Origin: UBA1715 sp964346725 | GTDB taxonomy: Bacteria > Bacteroidota > Bacteroidia > Bacteroidales > UBA1715 | DNA: 64,000 nt | Reading direction: 5' to 3' | Assembly: GCA_964346725.1 (NCBI GenBank) | Contig: CAYFVM010000007.1 | Location: 1 to 64,000 of the forward strand | Shown here: positions 7,316-16,037 of the stretch, piece after piece | Numbering within the stretch: the first letter of the stretch is position 1 | Layout: every line of letters begins with the position of its first letter | Position numbers and translations under genes: made by a program | Notes under the pieces: model-generated | Databases searched by the model: none | The model's input: the letters and a program-made list of their open reading frames with translations, nothing else | Told to the model about the DNA's origin: nothing

Positions 7316-8146
7316 ATGGAGGATTTAAATTTAATACAACCCGCTAAAGAGCAAGACACTGTTGCTTCTTTGCAGTTTGAATTGCAGGAGTTGCGAGAAC
7401 GTGTAGAAAATCAGAAAAAAGAAATTCTTGAAGAAAAACGCAGGTGCGAGGATTTGTTGCGCAACATGTTGCCCGATGAAATTTATCATGAACTTCTCGT
7501 AAACGGCAAAGTTGTTCCCCAATTTTACAGAAATGTTACGGTTATGTTTACCGATTTTGTGGGATTTACTTCCATGTGCGAACGGATAGAATTAAAGTCA
7601 ATCATACAAGAACTTGATTCGCATTTTTCCAAGTTCGATGATATTTGTTCTGCACATTATATTGAAAAAATCAAAACCATTGGCGATGCGTATATGTGTG
7701 CAGGTGGTATACCGTTGCGCAATCATAGTCATCCTATTGATGCAATTTTAGTAGCAATGGAAATAATGCGTTACGTTGATGATATCAATCGTGAGAAAAT
7801 TCTCCATGGCGAAGACATTTGGAATGTGCGTATTGGTATTCATACCGGTTCGGTCATTGCAGGGGTGGTTGGAAAACGAAAATTTTTGTACGACATATGG
7901 GGCGATACCGTGAATGTGGCAAGTCGTATGGAGTCGACGAGCGCTTCCGCACGAATTAATATTTCCGGAACAACATATGATTATGTAAAAGAATTCTTCA
8001 AATGTACGTATCGTGGAAAAATTCCCGTTAAGCATAAAAATGATGTGGATATGTATTATGTAGATGGATTTTTACCACAATATGCAACAGACGAAACATG
8101 TTGTACCCCAAACGACGCATTTATAACAGCATTAAGAAAATTATAG
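7316..8146 (+). CDS. Class III adenylate cyclase, soluble
   Basis: 276 residues and no membrane segment. Residues 17-48 are a charged coiled-coil helix leading to the conserved entry MLPDEIYHELL, then the cyclase homology domain at about 70-250. Metal-binding aspartates are Asp80 (MFTDFVGFT) and Asp124 (TIGDAYM). The purine-selecting pair is Lys120 (EKIKTIG) and Asp193 (LYDIWGD), the adenine-specific combination; guanylate cyclases have Glu and Cys there. The transition-state residues Asn200 and Arg204 are in TVNVASRM. All catalytic residues are in one chain, so a homodimer would have two active sites making cAMP from ATP. No sensor domain is attached. The following gene starts 3 bases after the stop, so they may be co-transcribed. 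Confidence 0.9.
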   Translation: MEDLNLIQPAKEQDTVASLQFELQELRERVENQKKEILEEKRRCEDLLRNMLPDEIYHELLVNGKVVPQFYRNVTVMFTDFVGFTSMCERIELKSIIQELDSHFSKFDDICSAHYIEKIKTIGDAYMCAGGIPLRNHSHPIDAILVAMEIMRYVDDINREKILHGEDIWNVRIGIHTGSVIAGVVGKRKFLYDIWGDTVNVASRMESTSASARINISGTTYDYVKEFFKCTYRGKIPVKHKNDVDMYYVDGFLPQYATDETCCTPNDAFITALRKL

Positions 8147-8148
8147 GA

Positions 8149-8655
8149 ATGAAAAAATTATTGACTACTCTCGTATTATTTCTCGGAGCAATCTCCGCCT
8201 TTTCGCAAATCAAATGGATATCGTTTGAAGAAGCTATGAATTTGTCAAAACAAGATGGGAAACCCATACTTGTTGATGTCTATACTGATTGGTGCGGATG
8301 GTGCAAACGGCTTGATGCTACCACATATAAAGACACAGCCATAATAGGGTATATCAATCAGAAATTTCATGCGGTAAAATTCAATGCGGAAATGAAAGAT
8401 TCAGTCAAATACCAAGATTCGGTGTATGTGAATCAAGGAAAGACACACGATTTAGCACTCAAATTGATGAACGGACGTGCAAGTTATCCGACTACAATCT
8501 ATATAGTGCCACAAAAACAAATAATTGCGCCTATTCCCGGGTATCAAACACGTGATAATATTCAGCCGTTTTTGTTTTATTTTGGCGAAGCTGTGTATGA
8601 TTTAACTACCACGTGGGATTGTTTCCTTAAGGGATTCAGTGCACCTAAATTATAA
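8149..8655 (+). CDS. Periplasmic thioredoxin-like protein (CGWC)
   Basis: 168 residues. I chose ATG 8149 because it begins a clean signal peptide (hydrophobic 4-17, cleavage near SAFSQ) and lies just after the cyclase stop; an upstream in-frame ATG at 8098 would overlap the cyclase and hide the signal. The mature protein has a thioredoxin fold with the motif WCGWCKR (Cys49, Cys52) and a PTTIYIV strand carrying the cis-proline position. It fits the DUF255/thioredoxin_7-like group of exported disulfide reductases. Likely role: thiol-disulfide exchange in the periplasm. The partner is unknown. Confidence 0.82.
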   Translation: MKKLLTTLVLFLGAISAFSQIKWISFEEAMNLSKQDGKPILVDVYTDWCGWCKRLDATTYKDTAIIGYINQKFHAVKFNAEMKDSVKYQDSVYVNQGKTHDLALKLMNGRASYPTTIYIVPQKQIIAPIPGYQTRDNIQPFLFYFGEAVYDLTTTWDCFLKGFSAPKL

Positions 8656-8664
8656 TATTCATAC

Positions 8665-9393
8665 ATGAACAACACCACAATTGCAAGTATTGACTTGACC
8701 AAAATTTTGTTTCTTGACATTGAAACGGTGCCGCAACACGAATCAGTGTCACAACTTTCGGAGGCGGAATTGACTCTCTGGAATAAGAAATCACAACGCC
8801 TGCGCGAAGAGGGCATGAGCGATGAAGAACTTTATAAAAAAGCGGGAATTTTTGCCGAATTTGGGAAAATCGTGTGCATATCGGTTGCCTATATGCGCAA
8901 GGTTTCAAACGAATACGAACTTCGTGTGCGCTCGTTTTATGACGACGACGAACGAAAACTGCTCACCGATTTTATGGAATTGGTGAATGCGTATTTCAAT
9001 ACCAAGAAAACGTATTTCTGTGCCCACAACGGTTATGAATTCGATTTTCCGTACATAGCACGTCGTGCGTTGATTCTCGGCATTAAAGTACCGAATACCT
9101 TGGATACGCGAGGGAAAAAGCCATGGGAAATACAGCATCTTGATACGCTTGATTTATGGCGTTTTGCCGATTATAAAAATTACACCTCGTTGGCCTTGCT
9201 TGCCCACGTGTTTGGCATTCCAACACCCAAAGACGACATTGATGGTTCGCAGGTGGGTGATGTGTATTGGAAAGAAAATAATCTGCAACGAATTGCCACC
9301 TATTGCCAGAAAGACGTGGTTACTGTGGCGCAGTTATTTAGAAAATATCGAAGTGAGGAATTGATTCCTGAAAATAAAATAATTTACGTGTAA
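8665..9393 (+). CDS. Predicted 3'-5' exonuclease (PolB-like, DEDDy)
   Basis: 242 residues. Exonuclease motifs are in order: I, FLDIET with Asp18 and Glu20; II, HNGYEFDFP with Asp127; III, YCQKDV with Tyr213 and Asp217. This is the DEDDy pattern. The layout fits the small stand-alone family related to the proofreading domain of B-family polymerases (DNA_pol_B_exo2). It would remove nucleotides from DNA 3' ends in a two-metal reaction, probably in repair. Its start is 9 bases after the thioredoxin gene and its stop 2 bases before aguA, so it belongs to a run of close genes without an obvious common function. Confidence 0.85.
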   Translation: MNNTTIASIDLTKILFLDIETVPQHESVSQLSEAELTLWNKKSQRLREEGMSDEELYKKAGIFAEFGKIVCISVAYMRKVSNEYELRVRSFYDDDERKLLTDFMELVNAYFNTKKTYFCAHNGYEFDFPYIARRALILGIKVPNTLDTRGKKPWEIQHLDTLDLWRFADYKNYTSLALLAHVFGIPTPKDDIDGSQVGDVYWKENNLQRIATYCQKDVVTVAQLFRKYRSEELIPENKIIYV

Positions 9394-9395
9394 AC

Positions 9396-10445
9396 ATGAG
9401 TGTGCAAAAACGTTTTCCGGCAGAGTGGGAACCTCAAGATTGTGTACAACTGACGTGGCCGCATCGTGCTACCGATTTTGTAAATGTGTATGAGACTGCT
9501 GTTGCCTGTTTTGTAAATATAGCCAAAGCCATAAGCACATACCAAAAGCTGGTGATTGCCTGCAAATCCGTTACTGATGTAAAGAAAGAACTCGGCTCGG
9601 TGTACAATGAAAATATAACATTGATAGAAGTTGATACCAACGACGTTTGGGCACGCGACCACGGAGCTATTACCGTGTACGAAGATGGCAAGCCGGTGTT
9701 GTACGATTTCACGTTTAACGGCTGGGGACAAAAATTTCAGGCAGAGAAAGACAACAAAATCACCGAACAACTCTATCGAAAAGGCTGTTTCTCGGGAGCA
9801 GGCTACCGTGCGTTCCCCGATTTTGTACTCGAAGGCGGTTCAATAGAATCCGATGGTAAAGGAACCATGCTCACAACCGAATCGTGTTTGTTGAGCAAAT
9901 TCCGCAATCCGTCATTGACAAAAGCCGACATAGAGCAGTTTTTGAAACAAACATTCAACATACAGCGAGTGCTTTGGCTTGCACACGGCGAGCTTGCCGG
10001 TGACGATACCGATGGACACATAGATACACTTGCACGTTTAGTGAACGAACACGCTATTGCCTACGTTTCGTGTGACGATGCGAACGACGAACATTTTGCC
10101 GAACTCCAAGCGATGAAAAAAGAACTCGAAGCGTTTGTAACTGCCGAAGGTAAACCATATACGTTGATTCCGTTACCAATGGCTTCGGCAAAATTTGACG
10201 AAGACGGAAATCGGATACCGGCCACCTATGCAAATTTCTTGATTATGAACGAAGTGGTGCTTTTGCCAATCTATGATTGCGCCACCGATGCCAAAGCGGT
10301 TGAGACAATTAAAAATACGTTTGCAAATAAGAAAGTTTTGCCAATTGATTGTTCTGTATTACTTTTGCAACATGGTTCATTGCATTGTGTAACTATGCAA
10401 TATCCACAAGGAGTGTTATCTAACAATGGTACGAATGGAAAATAA
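9396..10445 (+). CDS. aguA: Agmatine deiminase
   Basis: 349 residues, the usual length for bacterial agmatine deiminase of the peptidylarginine-deiminase superfamily. Family blocks are FPAEWEPQDCVQLTWPH at the N-terminus, WARDHGAI near 85-92, the GDDTDGHID block at 202-210 with His208, and catalytic Cys331 in GSLHCVTMQYP near the C-terminus. It converts agmatine to N-carbamoylputrescine and ammonia in the cytoplasm. Its end overlaps the start of aguB, whose product performs the next step, so pathway and gene order agree. Confidence 0.93.
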   Translation: MSVQKRFPAEWEPQDCVQLTWPHRATDFVNVYETAVACFVNIAKAISTYQKLVIACKSVTDVKKELGSVYNENITLIEVDTNDVWARDHGAITVYEDGKPVLYDFTFNGWGQKFQAEKDNKITEQLYRKGCFSGAGYRAFPDFVLEGGSIESDGKGTMLTTESCLLSKFRNPSLTKADIEQFLKQTFNIQRVLWLAHGELAGDDTDGHIDTLARLVNEHAIAYVSCDDANDEHFAELQAMKKELEAFVTAEGKPYTLIPLPMASAKFDEDGNRIPATYANFLIMNEVVLLPIYDCATDAKAVETIKNTFANKKVLPIDCSVLLLQHGSLHCVTMQYPQGVLSNNGTNGK

Positions 10446-11322
10446 TATAAAAGTTGGTTTGGTTCAGCAGTCTGTTGGTACAGAGATAGCAAACAATACA
10501 CAAAAACTTGTGGCAAACATTCGTGATTGTGCACAACGAGGAGCAAAATTGGTTGTACTTCAGGAATTACACAACACACCATATTTTTGTCAGGTAGAAG
10601 ATGTTACTAATTTTGACTTGGCAGAACCAATTCCCGGTCAATCTACCGCATTGTATTCTTCAGTTGCCAAAGAACTTGGAATAGTGTTGGTAACGTCGTT
10701 GTTCGAAAAACGAGCAGCCGGTGTGTATCACAATACCGCTGTGGTTTTTGATACCGACGGTCACATAGCCGGAACGTATCGCAAAATGCACATACCAGAC
10801 GACCCTGCATATTACGAGAAATTTTATTTCACTCCCGGTGATTTGGGTTTTGAGCCAATTAAAACCTCAATAGGAACCTTGGGTGTGTTAGTGTGTTGGG
10901 ATCAATGGTATCCCGAAGCAGCACGTTTAATGGCACTTCGCGGTGCCGATATGTTGATTTACCCAACCGCAATAGGATGGGAGTCAACAGATACGCAAGA
11001 CGAGAAAAACCGTCAGCGCGATGCTTGGATGATTTCGCAACGCGGTCATGCCGTAGCAAATGGTTTGCCGGTTATTTCGGTGAATCGTATAGGATGGGAA
11101 AAAGACCCTTCGGGGCAAACGAATGGAATACAATTTTGGGGCAGCAGTTTTGTGGCTGGACCTCAAGGAGAAATAGTTGCGCAAGCATCAGATGCTACCG
11201 AAGAAAATCTGGTGGTAAAAGTTTCACTATCGCGTTCAGAAAACGTGCGCCGCATTTGGCCGTTCTTCCGCGATCGTCGTATTGATGCCTATGGCAACAT
11301 ACTTAAACGTTTTAATAATTAG
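10426..11322 (+). CDS. aguB: N-carbamoylputrescine amidase
   Basis: 298 residues of the nitrilase superfamily. The catalytic triad is Glu47 (LQELHN), Lys120 (YRKMHIPDD) and Cys157 (VLVCWDQWYPE); the PEAARLMALRGAD block is typical of AguB. It hydrolyses N-carbamoylputrescine to putrescine, CO2 and ammonia, completing the route from agmatine. ATG 10426 overlaps aguA by 20 bases; ATG 10435 is an equally possible start three codons later. A purine-rich AAGGAG about 12 bases before 10426 could serve as ribosome-binding site. Together the pair supplies putrescine from arginine-derived agmatine. Confidence 0.93.
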   Translation: MVRMENNIKVGLVQQSVGTEIANNTQKLVANIRDCAQRGAKLVVLQELHNTPYFCQVEDVTNFDLAEPIPGQSTALYSSVAKELGIVLVTSLFEKRAAGVYHNTAVVFDTDGHIAGTYRKMHIPDDPAYYEKFYFTPGDLGFEPIKTSIGTLGVLVCWDQWYPEAARLMALRGADMLIYPTAIGWESTDTQDEKNRQRDAWMISQRGHAVANGLPVISVNRIGWEKDPSGQTNGIQFWGSSFVAGPQGEIVAQASDATEENLVVKVSLSRSENVRRIWPFFRDRRIDAYGNILKRFNN

Positions 11323-11325
11323 CCT

Positions 11326-12066
11326 ATGGTTGAAAAATCTACATATCCTTTTACAATATTTACACACGATTTAGATTTTACCTCAAAAGCAACACTTTTG
11401 ACGATTGGAAATCTATTTATGAATGTGGCTGGAATTGATTCACATTCCAAAGGATTTGGAATTGATGAAATTCACGATAAAAATTTAGCTTGGGTAGCAT
11501 TGCGTATTCGTATTAAAATGAATCGTTACCCTGAATTGTTAGAAAATGTTACTATTCAAACGTGGATAGAAAATTGGTCTCGATTTGCAACACAACGTAA
11601 TTGCGTTATACGTGGAGAGCAGGGAGAAGTTATCGGAGAATTGGCGTCAGTATTTACTTTGATAGATTTCAAATTGCGTCAGACGGTAAATATGCAAGAA
11701 CGATTGGCAGAGTACGAAAAATTCGTTATCCCCGATGAATTGGATTTGGGTTGCCCGGGTAAGGTCAAGACATTGCAAAATGCAACTCTTGTTGGAACTC
11801 GCACTGCTGCATACAACGATATAGACAGTAACATGCACGTAAACAGTTTTCGCTATGTAGCATGGGTTCTCGATACTATTCCTCTTGAAATGTATAAAGA
11901 AAACAAAATTGCCGATTTTGAAATAAATTATATTCACGAGGTATTGTATGGAGAAACTGTTTCTATTTTCAGTGAAAAAATAGATGAAAACGTTGTTGTT
12001 TTTGATATCAGAAACGCAGAAGGAATCTCTATGAATCGTTGTAAATTTACTTTTGAAAAACGATGA
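11326..12066 (+). CDS. Acyl-ACP thioesterase
   Basis: 246 residues, the length of bacterial acyl-ACP thioesterases (FatA/FatB-like, double hot-dog fold). The first hot-dog starts with the TLLTIGNLFMNVAGID region. The second contains DIDSNMHVNSFRYVAWVLD, which holds the conserved Asn and His of the active site. It releases free fatty acid from acyl carrier protein. Its stop overlaps the ksgA start by 4 bases, and aguB ends 3 bases before it, so the run aguA-aguB-thioesterase-ksgA-mgtE is probably one transcript. Confidence 0.88.
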   Translation: MVEKSTYPFTIFTHDLDFTSKATLLTIGNLFMNVAGIDSHSKGFGIDEIHDKNLAWVALRIRIKMNRYPELLENVTIQTWIENWSRFATQRNCVIRGEQGEVIGELASVFTLIDFKLRQTVNMQERLAEYEKFVIPDELDLGCPGKVKTLQNATLVGTRTAAYNDIDSNMHVNSFRYVAWVLDTIPLEMYKENKIADFEINYIHEVLYGETVSIFSEKIDENVVVFDIRNAEGISMNRCKFTFEKR

Positions 12067-12848
12067 GTAGAAACGAAGTTCGAGCAAAAAAACAATTAGG
12101 ACAACATTTTTTGAAAAGTAGTGATACTGCTCGGCGTATTGCAGAAACATTACCTATACGGTGTGAAAATTGTCTTGAAATAGGCCCAGGTATGGGCATT
12201 CTTACCGAACAATTAAAATCTCAACAAATTAATTTAAAGGTGGTAGAGGTTGATGGAGAATCAATTGACTACTTGTTGCGCAATGGCGTACTCAGCCAAG
12301 AACAATGCATTTTTGGAGATTTTCTCAGAATGCCGGTACAAGAGTTTTTTGGTGGGCAAGAATTTATGGTTGTTGGAAATTTCCCCTACAATATTTCAAG
12401 CCAAATTCTATTTAAAGTAATAGAAAATAGAGAATTAGTTCCATCGTTAGCCGGAATGTTTCAGCGTGAAGTTGCAAAACGAATTTGTTCACCGGCAGGC
12501 TCAAAAGAATATGGAATATTGTCTGTCTTGATACAAGCATTTTACGACACCACATATCACTTTACGGTAGATGAGCACGAATTCAATCCGCCACCAAAAG
12601 TGAAGTCGGGGGTGCTTTCAATGGTGCGAAAAGAAAATTATACCTTGCCTTGCAATGAGCGCTTATTTTTCCAGGTTGTAAAGACAAGTTTCAATCAAAG
12701 ACGAAAAACTCTGAACAATTCGTTAAAAAAAATGCTCAAAGAGAAAAAATTAGAAGAAAAAGTCGGACTTTTGCGTCCGGAACAACTAACCGTTCTCGAT
12801 TTTGTTAAAATCACTAATTTTATAGATACTACAGTGGAAGGAGGTTGA
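12063..12848 (+). CDS. ksgA: 16S rRNA dimethyladenosine transferase (A1518/A1519)
   Basis: 261 residues. It starts with the family signature KKQLGQHFLKSS, followed by the SAM-binding loop EIGPGMGILTEQ (39-50) and the catalytic NFPYNIS motif (106-112). The C-terminal helical domain contains the conserved SFNQRRKTLNNSLK. It makes four methyl transfers onto two adjacent adenines in helix 45 of 16S rRNA late in small-subunit assembly. It overlaps both neighbours and ends in the AAGGAGG that serves mgtE. Confidence 0.95.
   Translation: MSRNEVRAKKQLGQHFLKSSDTARRIAETLPIRCENCLEIGPGMGILTEQLKSQQINLKVVEVDGESIDYLLRNGVLSQEQCIFGDFLRMPVQEFFGGQEFMVVGNFPYNISSQILFKVIENRELVPSLAGMFQREVAKRICSPAGSKEYGILSVLIQAFYDTTYHFTVDEHEFNPPPKVKSGVLSMVRKENYTLPCNERLFFQVVKTSFNQRRKTLNNSLKKMLKEKKLEEKVGLLRPEQLTVLDFVKITNFIDTTVEGG
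12838..12844 (+). promoter_or_regulatory. Ribosome-binding site that decides the mgtE start
   Basis: AAGGAGG at 12838-12844 is a strong Shine-Dalgarno sequence, rare in this genome where most starts lack one. It lies 6 bases before ATG 12851, the ideal spacing. This argues for ATG 12851 as the start of mgtE rather than the in-frame TTG at 12845, which directly abuts it. Confidence 0.6.
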
Positions 12849-12850
12849 AT

Positions 12851-14200
12851 ATGCATTTCGAATTAACCAAAGATTTTATCATCTACTTGAAATCCCTAAT
12901 AGAAATTCAGGATGTTGAGAAAATTTTAGAGTGTTTTTCCGATGCGCACCCAGCCGACATAGCCGATATTCTTGAGCAATTAACAAACGAAGAGGCTAAT
13001 TACGTTTTTATACAATTTTCTCCAAGTATAGAAGCAAACATTCTTGTAGAGTTGGAAGATGAACAGCTCGACCGTTTTTTGCAGGTTATACCTGCCGAAA
13101 TTATTGCCACCGATTTAATAGAAAAAATGGATTCCGATGATGCTGCGGATATTTTGCAGACACTACCGGAGCGTATTAAAACTGAGGTTCTTGCCAAAAT
13201 GTCCGACAAAGAACAGGCGAGCGATATTGCCGATTTGTTGGACTACGATGAGAATACTGCCGGTGGTTTGATGGCAACCGAGTTGGTGCGTGTAAATAAA
13301 AATTGGAACGTTCAGAAATGTATAGTTGAAATACGCAAACAAGCCGAAGAGGTAGACAATCTCATGGATGTGTATGTGGTTGATGATGATGATGTGTTTG
13401 TGGGGCTTTTGCCTATTGCTCGCTTAGTTTTGGTTGATGAAGGGGCATTGGTAAGCGATTTATATGACGAAGATGCACATTCGGTTCCTACCAGCATGCC
13501 CTCAGAAGAGGTTGCCAGTATAATGGAAAAATATGACTTGTTTGTAGTTCCTGTGGTTGATTCTCTGAATCGGTTAAAGGGACGCATTACAATTGATGAC
13601 GTGGTCGATGTCATTAAGGAAGAGGCCGAGCGAGATTTCCAAATGCAAGCCGGTTTGACGCATGATGTAGATGAAAGCGATAGTTTTGCTCGACATACCT
13701 TAGCTCGTTTACCGTGGTTATTTATTGGATTACTAGGTGGAATTTTAAGTTCTCGCGTTATTGGAGTGTTTCAAGGTGATATCGTAAAAAATACAAGTCT
13801 TACATTATTTTTGCCCTTGCTTGCCGCAATGGGTGGAAATGTTGGGGTACAGTCGTCGTCAATTATTGTGCAAAGTATAGCCAATGGCTCTCTTTTACTT
13901 ACATCTGTTTGGAAAAGAATACTTCGTGAATTAGCAGGAGGTCTTCTTATAGGAGTTATTTGTTCTATGGTGCTCTTTGTCTATAATTTGGTGTTTTGTG
14001 ATGATTTACATTTAACTTTTGTTGTGAGTTTGTCACTCATTATCATCATAGTTTTTGCATCGTTGTTTGGTACATTTGTACCTGTTATATTGGAAAAATG
14101 CAAAATCGATCCAGCTATCGCCACCGGACCGTTTGTTACTACAACAAACGATATTGTTTGTTGTATACTTTATTTTTCTGTTGCACGAATTCTGCTTTAG
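12851..14200 (+). CDS. mgtE: Magnesium transporter MgtE
   Basis: 449 residues from ATG 12851. Order of domains: N-terminal superhelical MgtE_N (about 1-130, with repeated DAADI/DIADL motifs), a CBS pair (about 130-255) including TAGGLMATE, a connecting helix, and five membrane segments in the C-terminal 180 residues. Pore-region sequences PLLAAMGGNVGVQSSS and DPAIATGPFVTT are characteristic. MgtE is a homodimeric Mg2+ channel closed by Mg2+ bound to the cytosolic N and CBS domains. It is the last gene of the ksgA run. Confidence 0.94.
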   Translation: MHFELTKDFIIYLKSLIEIQDVEKILECFSDAHPADIADILEQLTNEEANYVFIQFSPSIEANILVELEDEQLDRFLQVIPAEIIATDLIEKMDSDDAADILQTLPERIKTEVLAKMSDKEQASDIADLLDYDENTAGGLMATELVRVNKNWNVQKCIVEIRKQAEEVDNLMDVYVVDDDDVFVGLLPIARLVLVDEGALVSDLYDEDAHSVPTSMPSEEVASIMEKYDLFVVPVVDSLNRLKGRITIDDVVDVIKEEAERDFQMQAGLTHDVDESDSFARHTLARLPWLFIGLLGGILSSRVIGVFQGDIVKNTSLTLFLPLLAAMGGNVGVQSSSIIVQSIANGSLLLTSVWKRILRELAGGLLIGVICSMVLFVYNLVFCDDLHLTFVVSLSLIIIIVFASLFGTFVPVILEKCKIDPAIATGPFVTTTNDIVCCILYFSVARILL

Positions 14201-14263
14201 TACTGATTCAATGGGTTTGCTTTTAAATACATACATGCAATGTTGTAATATTTCGATGAGTTA

Positions 14264-14292
14264 TTGCAATTCTTATTAAAATTGTATCTTTG
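14264..14292 (+). promoter_or_regulatory. Bacteroidota-type promoter of the DUF1573 lipoprotein gene
   Basis: TTG at 14264-14266, an 18-base spacer and TATCTTTG at 14285-14292 match the consensus TTTG-N-TAnnTTTG. The in-frame TTG at 14264 that could extend the gene is thus part of the promoter, so translation must begin at ATG 14309. Confidence 0.65.
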
Positions 14293-14308
14293 TAGAAAAG
14301 CATTGAAT

Positions 14309-14821
14309 ATGAAACGTTTGCGTTTTTTGGTCATAATAACAGTGTCGTTTTTTTGTGTTTTGGGTGTTTCGTGTACTCCAGGCAAAGCTATGCACAAGCA
14401 AACTCAAGCTCATATACTGTTCAAAGAAGGCTCTCACGATTTTGGAACTATTATTTTTGGTGAACCCGCAAAATTTGATTTTGAATTTAAAAACATTGGC
14501 TTTGATACGTTGATAATTAGTGAAGTACAAAGCACGTGCGGATGTACCATTCCCAAATGGTCGAGCGATCCTATATTACCAGGAGAAAAAGGAGTGATAG
14601 AAGTATCATACGATACTCAAAGAAGTGGCTTTTTTGAAAAAGGAATTACCGTGTTCTCAAATGCCGATAATTATGCACTACTGCTTGTAATACGTGGAAA
14701 CGTTACAGTAAATCCTCACAAAGAAATCTTAGGAAATCATAAAACAAATGAAGCCGTAACTGATGAAGCGGAGGATTATGATGACAAAGTAGAATTAGAT
14801 AATACATTAATAGAAGAATAA
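14309..14821 (+). CDS. DUF1573 lipoprotein
   Basis: 170 residues from ATG 14309. The signal sequence ends in a lipobox (LGVSC, Cys at about 23). Then comes one immunoglobulin-like DUF1573 domain with the family features HDFGTI, FEFKNIG, the STCGCTIP motif and PGEKGVIEV. The C-terminus is acidic. The function of the family is unknown; such proteins are abundant in Bacteroidota and presumably sit on the membrane facing the periplasm. A second member is encoded at 37807. The next gene begins 2 bases after its stop. Confidence 0.85.
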   Translation: MKRLRFLVIITVSFFCVLGVSCTPGKAMHKQTQAHILFKEGSHDFGTIIFGEPAKFDFEFKNIGFDTLIISEVQSTCGCTIPKWSSDPILPGEKGVIEVSYDTQRSGFFEKGITVFSNADNYALLLVIRGNVTVNPHKEILGNHKTNEAVTDEAEDYDDKVELDNTLIEE

Positions 14822-14823
14822 TT

Positions 14824-16029
14824 ATGCCGAGTGTTTCAGATAGAGGTTTGTTAATGCCAGCCTCACCTATCCGACGATTAGTTCCGTATGCTGATGAGGC
14901 AAAGCGCCGTGGAGTTGAGGTGTTGCACCTCAATATTGGTCAACCTGATTTGCCAACGCCCGATTTTGCGGAAAAGTCAATGCATAACTATGCAGGGAAA
15001 TATATTCCGTATTCGCATTCTGCAGGAAATTTGTCGTTGCGTGAAAAATTGGCCAAATACTATCATAACATTGGTATTGAAATTTCAAGCGACGATATTC
15101 TTATAACTACCGGAGGTTCTGAGGCTATTTGTTTTGCATATTATTGCATACTCAATTATGCCGACGAAGTAATTGTTCCTGAACCATATTATGCCAATTA
15201 CTATGGTTTTACAACAGAAACAGGAGCCAGAATGATACCGGTGCGTTCATCAATAGAAACCAATTTTGCATTGCCTTCTATTGAAGATTTTGAAGATGCG
15301 CTTACGCCTCAAACCAAGGCAATCATGCTGTGCAATCCAAACAACCCTACGGGACACGTATATACGCAGAAAGAATTGTCGCATATACGCAACTTGGTGC
15401 GCAAATACGATTTGTTTTTGGTGTGCGATGAGGTGTATCGAGATTTCTGTTACGATAGCGAACATTACTCCGTAATGAATCTTAAGGGAATAGAGGAAAA
15501 TACTATTTTGATAGATTCGTTTTCAAAACGATACAATGTGTGTGGTATTCGAATAGGAGCCATGGTTACACGCAATCGCGATGTAATATCAACAGCAATG
15601 AAATTTGCGCAAGCTCGCTTAAGTCCACCATCAATGGGACAATTAATAGCAGAAGCCTTACTCGACACACCACCGGAATTTTTAAAGAAATCGGCTGATG
15701 AATATAAGGCTCGTCGAGATTATATTATTCCTGCGCTCAATGAGATAAAAGGTGTGCATACTCCAATGCCCGATGGCGCATTTTATTCTATGGTAGAGTT
15801 GCCGGTTGACGATGTAGATAAATTTAGTCGTTGGTTGCTCGAAGACTTCGAGTATGAAGGTGCAACGGTTATGTTGGCTCCGGGAACTGGTTTTTATACA
15901 GGGAAAAAATTAGGTGTCCATCAGGTGCGAATTGCATACATTCTTGAAATGGATAAATTGAAAAAAGCAGTTCGTTGTCTTAAAAAAGCCTTGTCGGTAT
16001 ATCCGGGTAGGACTATTGACCAAGATTAA
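14824..16029 (+). CDS. Class I/II pyridoxal-phosphate aminotransferase (aspartate-aminotransferase-like)
   Basis: 401 residues. Typical fold-type I features: LNIGQPDLPTP near 36-46, the Tyr-rich PEPYYANYYG region, NPNNPTG at 171-177, DEVY at 202-205, the PLP-binding Lys235 in DSFSKRYNVCGIRIG, and a C-terminal Arg in HQVRIAYI that would bind the substrate carboxylate. It is in the aspartate/aromatic aminotransferase group. The exact amino acid cannot be assigned; aspartate is most likely. It lies between the DUF1573 gene and a lipid kinase gene in the same direction. Confidence 0.87.
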   Translation: MPSVSDRGLLMPASPIRRLVPYADEAKRRGVEVLHLNIGQPDLPTPDFAEKSMHNYAGKYIPYSHSAGNLSLREKLAKYYHNIGIEISSDDILITTGGSEAICFAYYCILNYADEVIVPEPYYANYYGFTTETGARMIPVRSSIETNFALPSIEDFEDALTPQTKAIMLCNPNNPTGHVYTQKELSHIRNLVRKYDLFLVCDEVYRDFCYDSEHYSVMNLKGIEENTILIDSFSKRYNVCGIRIGAMVTRNRDVISTAMKFAQARLSPPSMGQLIAEALLDTPPEFLKKSADEYKARRDYIIPALNEIKGVHTPMPDGAFYSMVELPVDDVDKFSRWLLEDFEYEGATVMLAPGTGFYTGKKLGVHQVRIAYILEMDKLKKAVRCLKKALSVYPGRTIDQD

Positions 16030-16037
16030 TTGTTCGT

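Noticed and set aside
12845..12850. TTG 12845 as the start of mgtE
   Set aside because: The strong Shine-Dalgarno ends at 12844, directly against this codon. ATG 12851 has the correct spacing.
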